64,000 nt of DNA from Kordiimonadaceae bacterium. GTDB lineage: Bacteria > Pseudomonadota > Alphaproteobacteria > Sphingomonadales > Kordiimonadaceae. Location of the stretch: positions 806,001 to 870,000 of the forward strand of contig JAEPQB010000001.1 in NCBI GenBank assembly GCA_017640725.1, written 5' to 3'. Shown one piece after another: positions 54,962 to 63,623 of the stretch (its first letter is position 1; each line of letters opens with the position of its first letter). The notes under the pieces were generated by a model, which worked only from the letters and a program-made list of their open reading frames with translations, ran no database searches and was not told where the DNA came from. Position numbers and translations under genes: made by a program.

Positions 54962-55148
54962 GGCCTTCCCCCGAGTTAGTCCGCCACCACCCAGGGCGGT
55001 GCTGCGGTGCAGCTACCGGAGTAGCAGGCCATTTGCACGCAAACATAATCGGATGAGGTTAGCTGGGCTGGGCCTGCGACAAACCGTGCGCTTCCCTCAA
55101 CAAATGACGCTGGAGAAGTCCTCAATGTAGCCGGCAGGCAAGCGCCCG

Positions 55149-55802
55149 CTATAAGGCCGCCAATTCGTCGCTTAAATACACTTTTGTCCCGGCCCCATCC
55201 GTGAGCGCGATTTTACTCATCGCCCGGGCCACCTGTTCGATTTTGATCGGGCGATAAGGTCGGGACGGGCCAACCATCAATGGGCTCATAAGGGTCATCA
55301 TGATGCCCCCGAGCTCCTCCATTGGGCGGCTTTCCGCGCGACCGCCAGTAAGCAGCGACGGCCGCAGTATATCGAGCCTTTTGAACCCAACGGCCTTAAG
55401 GTCGCGCTCGGTTTCCCCTTTCACCCGCGAATAGAAATTCAGCGAACGGGCATCAGCCCCCATAGAGGAAACCACCAGAAAATGGCCTGCGCCCGCACCG
55501 TGGGTGATCTCGGCACACTTTAGGATGTAATCATGGTCAACTTCACGGAACTTGGCTTTGCTGCCGGCAGTTTTCTGGGTGGTACCCAAACAGCAGAACA
55601 CAGTGTCACCGGCCAATTCATGCGCATGGGTATCAATGGTGCTTGCGTCGCAAATGACCTCTGTCACCTTGTCTGAACCGGTATCAAGCGGACGCCGTGT
55701 CACAACAATAATCTTTGCCCAGGCATCGCTGGCCACAAGCAGCGGCAGCAAACGCTGCCCTATCGCGCCCGTCGCGCCAAACACAATTGCTGTTTTCGTC
55801 AT
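55149..55802 (-). CDS. NAD(P)H-binding oxidoreductase-like protein
   Basis: A 217-residue atypical short-chain dehydrogenase of the NAD(P)H-binding (HTATIP2/YwnB-like) group. The motif is AIVFGATGAIGQRLLPLLV, with VVTRRPLDTG after it and VFCCLGTTQKTAGS at the switch region. The classical catalytic Tyr is not obvious, although LVVSSMGADARSLNFYSRVKGETE contains a Tyr-x3-Lys-like arrangement. It has no clear operon partner. Confidence 0.83.
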   Translation of the reverse strand: MTKTAIVFGATGAIGQRLLPLLVASDAWAKIIVVTRRPLDTGSDKVTEVICDASTIDTHAHELAGDTVFCCLGTTQKTAGSKAKFREVDHDYILKCAEITHGAGAGHFLVVSSMGADARSLNFYSRVKGETERDLKAVGFKRLDILRPSLLTGGRAESRPMEELGGIMMTLMSPLMVGPSRPYRPIKIEQVARAMSKIALTDGAGTKVYLSDELAAL

Positions 55803-55942
55803 AGCTTCCTCACACGGCTCAGTTAGCGATTGGACTTAACTTGTCAGCACAGGCCAGGATTTATCAACATAGTATCGACCGAACATTGCCAAAACTGAAA
55901 AGGCGATTTTTCGCGTCAGTTTCAGCCCATTTCTGCCAAACG

Positions 55943-56998
55943 CTACAGGAGCCGCGTGAAGCCCACGCTACAGAAAAAATGGGCCCGCCGCTCCGCCAAA
56001 TCGAAATCCGAGCTGCGCCGCGTGCAGGAGAAAAGCCAGTCGCTCCTCTCCTTTTGCCAGCCGATACCAATGGTATTTTCCAACACGAACCGCTCGATTT
56101 CGGAACTCGAAAGTTCATGCGGGTTGCTTTTGAACTGCCCTTGCAAAAGCGCGTTATAGCCAACAAAACTGACATGGTTTGACACGATACCATAAAACTC
56201 CTGCCCCGCGTCTCGCCGGGTCAGGTAGCCGCCCACAGCACCCGTCTGCCAAACCGGCTTTTGCTTGTTCAACAGGCCAAACCGCGCCGTTACCCCTGCA
56301 TGAGCGCCGGTTTGATAGCCGACAGAGGCACCCGCCGAATATACAAGATCCAACCAATTGGCGCGCACGTCTTGGCGGTAAAACCAAGTGAGTCCGAGTT
56401 TCGCCGTAGGCTCGCCGCCGTTTGATATCTGGTTGTTCCAGCCCTTGGGGTCAAAGGGTTCCTCGCTACCCGTGGTGCTACGCACAATCTGATGCAGCGC
56501 TGTTTGTGTCCATTCACTAATAGGCAGACCCAAAAACCCGAGTGAAAGGCTGACTTCCGTCGCTGAACGAGCCTCATTTTTATATGCCACAAGGCTGTTG
56601 GTAACCTGCAAAACCGAGCTATAGGGCTTGTCCTGAAAAACGGGATTTGTTGCCGTGAGGTCGTCCGGCGTGAAGGTCAAACTTTCAAATGCTGTGCTAT
56701 ATTGGTACTGCGTTTGCGCGTCTCCGATTGACAGCATGTTCATGAGGAAATGCTGAACTTCATGGCCTGAGAACCAGCTGGCGTTTTTGCGGCAACTCGC
56801 AAACCGGAAGAAAAGCCCCATGGTATAATCACGGTCTTCGTTCACGCCGGGGAACGGTTCCAGAAACAGGTCCTGATCCAGCTGCGCGCTAACGAGGTTC
56901 AAACCGCAGTCATCTTCGGCAAAGAGCGGTGTGGATGACCCTAGTAGCCACACAACCAATATATAGCGACACCATTTGGAGCCAGTTCTCGTCGCCAT
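55943..56998 (-). CDS. LpxR-like lipid A deacylase family protein
   Basis: A 351-residue outer-membrane protein with a signal peptide. It matches the LpxR/DUF2219 family: NEDRDYTMGLFFRF near the start, QDKPYSSVLQVTNSL where relatives have DRPYAGWLY, and ALHQIVRSTTGSEEPFDPKGWNNQI containing the conserved His and the GWxNQ motif. LpxR removes the 3'-acyloxyacyl chain of lipid A. The Asn-Asp pair expected before the first loop reads Gln-Asp here (AQLDQDLF), so activity is not certain. The protein ends in an aromatic-rich beta strand, as barrels do. Confidence 0.75.
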   Translation of the reverse strand: MATRTGSKWCRYILVVWLLGSSTPLFAEDDCGLNLVSAQLDQDLFLEPFPGVNEDRDYTMGLFFRFASCRKNASWFSGHEVQHFLMNMLSIGDAQTQYQYSTAFESLTFTPDDLTATNPVFQDKPYSSVLQVTNSLVAYKNEARSATEVSLSLGFLGLPISEWTQTALHQIVRSTTGSEEPFDPKGWNNQISNGGEPTAKLGLTWFYRQDVRANWLDLVYSAGASVGYQTGAHAGVTARFGLLNKQKPVWQTGAVGGYLTRRDAGQEFYGIVSNHVSFVGYNALLQGQFKSNPHELSSSEIERFVLENTIGIGWQKERSDWLFSCTRRSSDFDLAERRAHFFCSVGFTRLL

Positions 56999-57096
56999 AC
57001 TTTGCTTCGCCTATCTTAGTTATTTCCTGTTTTCCAGTTAATAAGAATGCCTGCATAGAAGCGAGACTTATTTCTGCGTTCGCCCAAAACAATTGC

Positions 57097-57162
57097 CTAA
57101 ATCCCGCCGTTCTTCAGCGCTTCAACCAGCTTGATGCCTTCGGGCTTGTCCCACACGAGCGG
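57097..57162 (-). pseudogene. Remnant of a tlpA 3' end
   Basis: The 66 nt encode PLVWDKPEGIKLVEALKNGG plus Ile and a stop, nearly the same as the last 21 codons of tlpA at 60012-60077 (60 of 66 bases match, counted by eye). No start or upstream homology remains. Together the two copies bound the thiol-redox block, which suggests duplication or insertion at this site. Confidence 0.8.
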
Positions 57163-57236
57163 GACGAAGGGCGATGGAGCAAACATAGGCACAAAAAATG
57201 TAGGCTGAGGTTTCCCCCTGAGCCCACATCTGTTTT

Positions 57237-58085
57237 TTAGTCTTCGAATACATGCAGGAATGTGTCTGGGTGAGGACGCACACGGTAATTGTCGGTTTCA
57301 TCACCAAAGATAACTTTTCCGGCCTCATCCAGCGCAATGACTGTCGCCATCACGGTGTCGGCAGGGTAGCCCGGCATGCCAACCGGCGCGCCGCCAATAT
57401 CTTCGATGCCAAGCGTTTTAGCCGCAGCCAGGTCTTCATCCTGAAGAATTTCGAAATGGCTGGGAAGATTGAGCTTTTTCGCCAGCTCGTTATTGCGCTC
57501 CATCCCCTGGTTGGAGATGAATTTGACCTTCACGCCCGCTTTGGCAATGCGGTCCGCCTGGGCGAGAACTTCTTTGAGCTGGTTCATGCAGAAGGGGCAC
57601 CAGTTGGCGCGGAAAAAGACAATCAGGGTTTGAGAGCCCTCAAAAGACGCCGAGGTGCCTTTGCTGCCATCCAAATGATGAAACGAGAGCTCCGGCAGGG
57701 CTTCGCCTTTGATAATGACCGCACTTTTTTCGCGGTCATAGGGGCTGAACACCCGCACATACCAAAGCAGCGAAACAACACCCAGTGCAGCCATCGCCAT
57801 GGCGACAAAATCACCAGTGCTCTCGGGGCCACCGGCGGCAGACACTGTGTAAAGCAGGATGCCGAGACCTGCAAAAGACAAAAGATGGTTGATCGGCAAG
57901 CTTTTAGACGTTCGGGTGACACCGAACACATTGGTCATCACCATCAGCAGGAACGGCAACGGCAAGGTTGCCAGCATAGCGCCAATCCAGATGGGGTTCC
58001 CACCGGAAACATAGATCATGACGGCGGACGCAACGCCGCTGAGCATGTTGCTCAGGATCATGGGCAAAATTAACTTGGTTTTCAT
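57237..58085 (-). CDS. Membrane-anchored thioredoxin-fold protein
   Basis: A 282-residue protein with four hydrophobic segments in the N-terminal half (for example IGAMLATLPLPFLLMVMTNVF and FVAMAMAALGVVSLLWYV) and an AhpC/TSA-like thioredoxin domain after residue 125. The active-site region is FRANWCPFCMNQLKEVLAQ. It probably reduces or detoxifies peroxides or thiols on the membrane surface. Its topology would decide whether the domain is periplasmic. It lies downstream of the soluble peroxiredoxin on the same strand and next to the tlpA remnant. Confidence 0.8.
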   Translation of the reverse strand: MKTKLILPMILSNMLSGVASAVMIYVSGGNPIWIGAMLATLPLPFLLMVMTNVFGVTRTSKSLPINHLLSFAGLGILLYTVSAAGGPESTGDFVAMAMAALGVVSLLWYVRVFSPYDREKSAVIIKGEALPELSFHHLDGSKGTSASFEGSQTLIVFFRANWCPFCMNQLKEVLAQADRIAKAGVKVKFISNQGMERNNELAKKLNLPSHFEILQDEDLAAAKTLGIEDIGGAPVGMPGYPADTVMATVIALDEAGKVIFGDETDNYRVRPHPDTFLHVFED

Positions 58086-58255
58086 CGTCTGGTCCTTTCA
58101 TCCGCAAGGCATACGGCCCGGGCAAGTTCAGATGTGTTTTCTGCTGTCGCGCACTGTTAAGGGGAACTGTCTGCGCGCTATCAGCTATGTTGCTGCCCGG
58201 CGCCTGCCGCGCTTACAACGACAGGCGCCGAACTGCGCGAAAAGTGCTGGTCGGT

Positions 58256-58918
58256 TTAGCCAGCGGCAGGGCCCGTGAGTTGATCCAGCACAGGGAACAA
58301 GTCGTCCGGTTCCGGGCGCTGGGTATAGTCCGGGTTCACCTCGGCGTATGCAATCGTGCCATCGGTATCGATAACATAGCGGGCAGGCATGGGCAGGTTC
58401 CATTCGCCGTCACCGTGAATAACTGGCAGCTCCACTTTGAACATTTTGTGGAACTTGATGACATAGTCCTGCAACGTCCAGCGGATACCAAATTTTTCCG
58501 CGAGCTCACCCGCTTTGTCGGTCAGGATCGGGAAGCTGAGTTTGTTGTCGCGCTGTGACTTCCGGCTGTCTGCGGCGCCTTGCATTGAAATCGCAACAAG
58601 CGTTGCACCCCGGGCGCGGATCTCATCGGCAACCTCTTCAAGGGCCTGAAGGTCGATGTTGCAATAGGGGCACCATACCCCGCGGTAAAAAGTTAGCACA
58701 ACGGGGCCTTGCGCAAGCAGCTCACGCAGCACAACTTCGTTACCGTCAGAATCTGTCAGCGCAAAGTCCGGGGCGACCGCGCCAGCCTTCAGGGCGTTTT
58801 CGGCAACGCCGCGATCGATCAGGTCTTGGGTTGATTTGGCAAACGCTTCAACGGCACCAGGGGGTGCTTGTTTTACAAACTGGGCTTTGAAGCCATTGAG
58901 TTTCTCTTGCAGTGTCAT
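58256..58918 (-). CDS. Peroxiredoxin-like AhpC/TSA family protein
   Basis: A 220-residue cytosolic AhpC/TSA protein. The N-terminal helices are followed by PDFALTDSDGNEVVLRELL and the redox site TFYRGVWCPYCNIDLQALEE, with a CxxC instead of the single peroxidatic Cys of classical Prx. The Thr/Arg peroxide site is only partly conserved. It diverges from the LysR gene at 59071 and is probably regulated by it. The ATG at 58918 is chosen; codons upstream show no family match. Confidence 0.88.
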   Translation of the reverse strand: MTLQEKLNGFKAQFVKQAPPGAVEAFAKSTQDLIDRGVAENALKAGAVAPDFALTDSDGNEVVLRELLAQGPVVLTFYRGVWCPYCNIDLQALEEVADEIRARGATLVAISMQGAADSRKSQRDNKLSFPILTDKAGELAEKFGIRWTLQDYVIKFHKMFKVELPVIHGDGEWNLPMPARYVIDTDGTIAYAEVNPDYTQRPEPDDLFPVLDQLTGPAAG

Positions 58919-59018
58919 AGTCTTGGTCCTTCTGGCGAGTGGGTCATAAATTCTGGCGAAGCCGGATTTAGGCAATCGATTGCCCTGCCTCGGCCTCACG
59001 ACACTGATATTGCTCATC

Positions 59019-59066
59019 TGATTAATCATTGGTAGTATCGCAAATCACCTAATGGTTATTTGATTT
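59019..59066. promoter_or_regulatory. LysR-type operator elements
   Basis: TGATTAATCA (59019-59028) is a perfect 10-bp palindrome. AAATCA (59042-59047) and TGATTT (59061-59066) form a second interrupted one (13-nt spacing) that ends 4 bp before the LysR start. Both lie between the divergent LysR and peroxiredoxin genes. Confidence 0.45.
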
Positions 59067-59070
59067 TTGA

Positions 59071-59958
59071 ATGAACGATCGCATCTCCACCCTCCAGTTG
59101 TTTTGTCGGGTTGCCAGAACCGGCAGCTTCACCGCCGCGGGCAAAGAGATCGGCCTGTCACAGCCGTCTGTCTCCAGGCTGATTTCCAAACTGGAAGCCG
59201 ATTTGGGCGCGGTTTTATTTGTCCGCAACACGCATGCGGTGCGCCTCACGGATGCCGGGAAGGACTATCTCGCCAATATTGACCCCATCCTGTCGGCACT
59301 TGACGAAGCCAACCACCTGGCGCGCGGTAACGGCAAACTGCAGGGACGGCTGCGCGTCGGGTCGGCAACCAGTTTTGTGATCCGGGAGATTGTTCCAGTG
59401 CTGCCGGGATTTCTCGAGCAGCATCCGGGCCTGGACGTGGACCTTGTGCTGACGGACGCGCGGCAGGACCTCATTGACCAGGACATTGATGTGGCGCTTC
59501 GGTTTGGGCCTTTGCGCGACTCCACCCTTGTGGCGAGAAAGTTGGGGGAAACGCCGCGCCTGATTGCCGCCTCCCCGGCGTATCTTGCCAGGGCTGGCAC
59601 CCCCAAAACACCGGCGGACCTTGCGCGCCATGACGTTGTCATGGGACCCTCGGGCAGAAGCGCAGAGGGCTGGGCCTTCAAAAAGGGCGGCAAGGAGATC
59701 TCGGTGCGCGTACAAAGCCAACTGGCGGTCACTGTCAACGAGGTGGCAACGACTGCCGCACTCGCCGGGCTCGGTATCATTTCCACCGCGATTATTGGCT
59801 GTAAGGCCGAACTTGAAAGCGGCCAGCTTGTGCAACTGCTGCCGGACTGGAAGATGGGCAGCATAGAAATGCATGCGGTGCTGGCAGGCAGCGGGCAGGC
59901 CAAACCCTCAGCGCGCGCCTTCACAGACTATTTGGTGCAACAGTTCCGTGGCTTGTAG
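59071..59958 (+). CDS. LysR family transcriptional regulator
   Basis: A 295-residue LysR regulator of the CrgA-like group. The helix-turn-helix is LFCRVARTGSFTAAGKEIGLSQPSVSRLISKLEADLGAVL. The effector domain contains DVALRFGPLRDSTLVARKLG and the usual C-terminal hinge. It diverges from the peroxiredoxin and overlooks palindromic sites in between, so it probably regulates the thiol-redox genes. An inducer is not evident. Confidence 0.93.
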   Translation: MNDRISTLQLFCRVARTGSFTAAGKEIGLSQPSVSRLISKLEADLGAVLFVRNTHAVRLTDAGKDYLANIDPILSALDEANHLARGNGKLQGRLRVGSATSFVIREIVPVLPGFLEQHPGLDVDLVLTDARQDLIDQDIDVALRFGPLRDSTLVARKLGETPRLIAASPAYLARAGTPKTPADLARHDVVMGPSGRSAEGWAFKKGGKEISVRVQSQLAVTVNEVATTAALAGLGIISTAIIGCKAELESGQLVQLLPDWKMGSIEMHAVLAGSGQAKPSARAFTDYLVQQFRGL

Positions 59959-60011
59959 TAGGGGCCGTCTCCGCCAAGTTCAGTGACCTTGCGCCGGGAC
60001 TGACCACCATA

Positions 60012-60599
60012 CTAAATCTCGCCATTCTTCAGCGCTTCAAACAGCTTGATGCCTTCGGGTTTGTCCCACGCGAGTGGTCCGAGGTACAGCGCGCGCACCT
60101 CGCCGGCTTTATCCACCACAAAGCTGGTGGGCAGCGCGCCTTCGGCGAGGTCAAACGCAATCGCCATGGTTGGCTCTGCATAAAGCGCGAGGCCCTCTAC
60201 GCCCCATTCCTTTAGCGTTTCTTCGGCCTGGCGGATGCCGCCGCGGTCCACGTTAATGGCGATCACTTCAAACGTGTCGTCGCCCAATACTTTCTGCACA
60301 TGCGCGAGTTCTTTCATCTCTGCCCGGCACGGAGCGCACCAGGGCGCCCACAAGTTGATGAGCATGGCCTTGCCCTTCATGGCCGAAAGCTTTTTGGGCT
60401 CCCCGGTTTCCGCCATGATGATATGGTCCGAGAGCATTTGTGTGGTCTCCGGAACCGTCAAAGCCGCCATTTCACCGGTCAGGTATGGCTGGATGCTGCC
60501 GCCTGCCGCGGGCTCTTCATTACCTGGCGCAATAAACACCATAGTCGCGACCGCAATAGCGACGGCAAAACCGATCAGGAAACCACTTTTTTTGTTCAT
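60012..60599 (-). CDS. tlpA: TlpA-type thiol:disulfide oxidoreductase
   Basis: A 195-residue periplasmic thioredoxin-fold protein with an N-terminal membrane anchor (GFLIGFAVAIAVATMVFIAPG). The active site is LWAPWCAPCRAEMKELAHV with CAPC, and the cis-Pro region is ALPTSFVVDKAGEV. Such proteins reduce disulfides for cytochrome c or oxidase maturation. Its start is 151 bp from the divergent argH. Its last 66 nt have a duplicate at 57097-57162. Confidence 0.88.
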   Translation of the reverse strand: MNKKSGFLIGFAVAIAVATMVFIAPGNEEPAAGGSIQPYLTGEMAALTVPETTQMLSDHIIMAETGEPKKLSAMKGKAMLINLWAPWCAPCRAEMKELAHVQKVLGDDTFEVIAINVDRGGIRQAEETLKEWGVEGLALYAEPTMAIAFDLAEGALPTSFVVDKAGEVRALYLGPLAWDKPEGIKLFEALKNGEI

Positions 60600-60750
60600 G
60601 ACTACTCTCTTACCTCAAATTCGTTTGCTTATGGTACGCACGGCCAGCGATCACAGATTGTAATGCCTGTTGCATCATCATTGCCAAGGCAATTGTGCGC
60701 CCCTATAAGCGAGGCTTGACCATACGGATTACGCCCTGAAAGGCAAGCAT

Positions 60751-62199
60751 GTGAGCGATCAAGAAAACGAGAAGAAAACCGACAAATCGTCGCAGCAAAG
60801 CATGTGGGGCGGGCGCTTTGGCGCGGGCCCGTCTGCGGTGATGCAGGAGATTAATGCCTCTATCGGGTTCGACAAGCGCCTGTACGGCGAAGACATCGCG
60901 GGCAGCATGGCGCACGCTGATATGCTGGCGAGCACCGGCATCATCACTGCCGAGGACCGGGACGCGATCCATGCAGGGCTTGAGCAGGTGCGCGCAGAGA
61001 TTGAGGCCGGTGCCTTCACCTATGACCCAGCGCTTGAAGATATTCATATGCATATTGAAAGTCGCCTGCGCGAGATTGTCGGCGATGCGGGTGCGCGGCT
61101 CCACACCGCCCGCTCCCGGAATGATCAGGTCGCGACCGATTTCCGCCTGTGGTGCCGGGGCGCGATTGAACGGTTTGACGAACTTTACGCTGCGTTTATC
61201 AGCACACTCCTTGATGTGGCGGACACCCACGCAGACACCATCATGCCCGGTTTCACGCACCTGCAAACGGCGCAGCCTGTCACCCTTGGCCACCACATCA
61301 TGGCCTATGTAGAAATGGCGATGCGCGACCGGGCGCGCCTGATGGATTGCCGAGGCCGCCTGAACGAGAGCCCCTTGGGGGCCGCGGCGCTTGCGGGCAC
61401 TGGCTTCGCGATTGACCGGCACCAGACCGCAGAAGCGCTGGGCTTTGATGCACCGATGAATAATTCACTCGATGCAGTCTCAAGTCGCGATTTTGCTCTG
61501 GAGCTTTTGGCGACATTGTCGATCGCCGCCACGCACCTGTCGCGCCTCGCGGACGAGATTGTCTTGTGGGCCACGCCCGCGTTTGGTTTCCTGACGCTGT
61601 CGGACAGTTTCTCGACCGGCAGCTCGATCATGCCGCAAAAACGCAACCCGGACGCCGCAGAGCTTATCCGCGCCAAAGTGGGCCGCATTTCAGGCGCGAT
61701 GAATGGCCTGATGATGGTGATGAAGGGCCTGCCGCTTGCTTACTCGAAAGACATGCAGGAAGACAAAGAGCCGGTATTCAAAGCGGTTGACGACTTTGAG
61801 CTCTGTTTGGTTGCCATGACCGGCATGATGGCGGACTTTCGCCCGAACCCCGCCGCCATGCGCGCCGCCGCCGGGCAGGGTTTCTCGACAGCGACCGACC
61901 TTGCCGACTGGTTGGTGCGTGAGCTCAAGATGCCGTTCCGGGACGCGCACCATGTAACAGGGGCGATCGTCAAACTTGCCGAAGGGGAAAACTGCGACCT
62001 GGCGGATTTGACGCTCGACCAGATGCAATCTATTGAGCCAAAAATCACCTCGGCGATTTTTGACGTATTGAGCGTTGAAGCATCGGTCGCGAGCCGGACA
62101 TCGTTTGGCGGCACAGCACCTGAAAATGTGCGCGCGCAAATTTCAGCTGCCAGAAAAAAATTGGATGATTTGGAGAAATTATCCGTTACGGAGTCGTAA
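60751..62199 (+). CDS. argH: Argininosuccinate lyase
   Basis: A 482-residue argininosuccinate lyase, the last step of arginine synthesis. [21 protein letters not shown] opens the enzyme, [17 protein letters not shown] and [17 protein letters not shown] are typical, and [18 protein letters not shown] is the fumarase/aspartase-superfamily signature with the catalytic Ser loop. Length is normal, with an N-terminal hydrophilic extension of about 15 residues. It starts at a GTG. It overlaps the start of a small lipoprotein gene by one base. Confidence 0.96.
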   Translation: MSDQENEKKTDKSSQQSMWGGRFGAGPSAVMQEINASIGFDKRLYGEDIAGSMAHADMLASTGIITAEDRDAIHAGLEQVRAEIEAGAFTYDPALEDIHMHIESRLREIVGDAGARLHTARSRNDQVATDFRLWCRGAIERFDELYAAFISTLLDVADTHADTIMPGFTHLQTAQPVTLGHHIMAYVEMAMRDRARLMDCRGRLNESPLGAAALAGTGFAIDRHQTAEALGFDAPMNNSLDAVSSRDFALELLATLSIAATHLSRLADEIVLWATPAFGFLTLSDSFSTGSSIMPQKRNPDAAELIRAKVGRISGAMNGLMMVMKGLPLAYSKDMQEDKEPVFKAVDDFELCLVAMTGMMADFRPNPAAMRAAAGQGFSTATDLADWLVRELKMPFRDAHHVTGAIVKLAEGENCDLADLTLDQMQSIEPKITSAIFDVLSVEASVASRTSFGGTAPENVRAQISAARKKLDDLEKLSVTES

Positions 62200-62327
62200 T
62201 GATGAACATGACAAAAATTTTGCTTGGGTTTTCGCTTCTTTTCGCCGTCGCGGCGTGCGGAAAAAAAGGTGACGTGAAGCCACCAAGCCGAGCCGCCCTT
62301 TTTTCGTCCGTTTCCGTAAATTTTTAG
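62199..62327 (+). CDS. lptM: Small LptM/YifL-type lipoprotein
   Basis: A 42-residue lipoprotein: a short signal (MTKILLGFSLLFAVAACG) with lipobox AVAAC, followed by GKKGDVKPP, the hallmark of LptM (YifL), which assists LptD oxidative maturation in the LPS transport machine. The start ATG shares a base with the argH stop (TAATG), and lysA begins 17 nt later. argH-lptM-lysA is a conserved gene order, which supports this very short gene. Two downstream ATGs are alternatives. Confidence 0.85.
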   Translation: MMNMTKILLGFSLLFAVAACGKKGDVKPPSRAALFSSVSVNF

Positions 62328-62344
62328 ACCGTTAGGCACCTTTT

Positions 62345-63622
62345 ATGGATCATTTTTCATACAAAAACGGCGAGATGCACGCTGAAGACGTACCTTTGTC
62401 GCGCATTGCCACCGAAGTGGGCACGCCGGTTTATGTTTATTCAACCGCCACACTGCAGCGCCATTTCCGTGTGTTTTCAGACGCGTTCTCCGGCCTGAAT
62501 GCGCTGGTGTGTTTTGCAGTGAAAGCCAACAGCAATCAGGCGGTTCTATCAACCCTCGCCCGCGAAGGCGCAGGCGCCGATGTGGTGTCTGTCGGTGAGC
62601 TGGAGCGTGCGCTCAGGGCCGGCATTCCAGCCGACCGCATTGTTTTTTCAGGGGTTGGCAAGAAACCGTCTGAAATGCGCCGGGCACTGGAGGCTGGCAT
62701 CAAACAGTTCAACGTTGAAAGCGAACCAGAGCTTGAGGCGCTTGATTTGGTTGCCGGCAAAATGGGCGTTATTGCGCCCGTGTCCCTGCGGGTTAATCCG
62801 GACGTTGACGCGAAGACCCACCACAAGATCGCGACCGGAAAGTCGGAAAACAAATTCGGCATCGCATGGGACCATGCACCCGAGGTTTATAATAAAATCA
62901 AAGAGTTACCAAATGTGCGCGCCACCGGCGTGGATGTGCATATCGGCTCTCAGCTAACTGATCTGGCGCCCTTCAAACTGGCGTTTGAGAAGGTGGTTGG
63001 GCTTGTAAAATCCCTGCGCTCGGCTGGCCACGACATCGAACATATCGACCTGGGTGGCGGCCTTGGTATTCCTTATGACCCGGACGCCGAAACGCCGCCG
63101 CACCCGCTGGCTTACGGCGATATGATCAAATCTGTGCTGGGCGACCTGCCCTGCTCTATCATCCTGGAGCCCGGCCGCCTGATTGCTGGCAATGCGGGCA
63201 TTCTCTTGTCGGAAATGCTCTATGTAAAACAAGGGGAAGACCGCTTGTTTTATATCGTTGATGCGGCCATGAATGACTTGCTTCGCCCCGCCATGTACGA
63301 GGCTTTCCACCATATCAGCCCGGTGACAGAACCGGGCGACAACGCCCAAAACGCGCAGGTTTCTGCCGATTTTGTTGGCCCGGTATGTGAGACGGGTGAC
63401 ACGTTCGCCAAGGCGCGCAAAACTGTGCCCATGTCCCCTGGCGACCTGGTCGCCTTCAAGTCCGCTGGCGCTTATGGTGCCGTGATGGCCTCCACCTACA
63501 ACAGCCGGGAGCTGGTGCCGGAGGTGCTTGTCAAAGGTGCAGAATACGCCGTTGTTCGCGCCCGGCCATCGCTCGATGACATGATTGGGCTGGACAGCGT
63601 GCCTGACTGGCTGTCCGACTAA
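62345..63622 (+). CDS. lysA: Diaminopimelate decarboxylase
   Basis: A 425-residue PLP-dependent enzyme that makes lysine from meso-diaminopimelate. The PLP Lys lies in LVCFAVKANSNQAVL, and other motifs are VDVHIGSQLTDL, HIDLGGGLGIPYD, ILEPGRLIAGNAG and VGPVCETGDTFAKARK, which includes the catalytic Cys-Glu. It is the third gene of argH-lptM-lysA and ends 1 bp from the convergent receiver gene. Confidence 0.96.
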   Translation: MDHFSYKNGEMHAEDVPLSRIATEVGTPVYVYSTATLQRHFRVFSDAFSGLNALVCFAVKANSNQAVLSTLAREGAGADVVSVGELERALRAGIPADRIVFSGVGKKPSEMRRALEAGIKQFNVESEPELEALDLVAGKMGVIAPVSLRVNPDVDAKTHHKIATGKSENKFGIAWDHAPEVYNKIKELPNVRATGVDVHIGSQLTDLAPFKLAFEKVVGLVKSLRSAGHDIEHIDLGGGLGIPYDPDAETPPHPLAYGDMIKSVLGDLPCSIILEPGRLIAGNAGILLSEMLYVKQGEDRLFYIVDAAMNDLLRPAMYEAFHHISPVTEPGDNAQNAQVSADFVGPVCETGDTFAKARKTVPMSPGDLVAFKSAGAYGAVMASTYNSRELVPEVLVKGAEYAVVRARPSLDDMIGLDSVPDWLSD

Positions 63623-63623
63623 A

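Noticed and set aside
57252-58073. A 273-codon plus-strand frame over the membrane thioredoxin-fold gene
   Set aside because: It is antisense to a gene with a clear CPFC active site and transmembrane helices.
60703-61422. A 239-codon minus-strand frame over argH
   Set aside because: argH is unmistakable on the plus strand.
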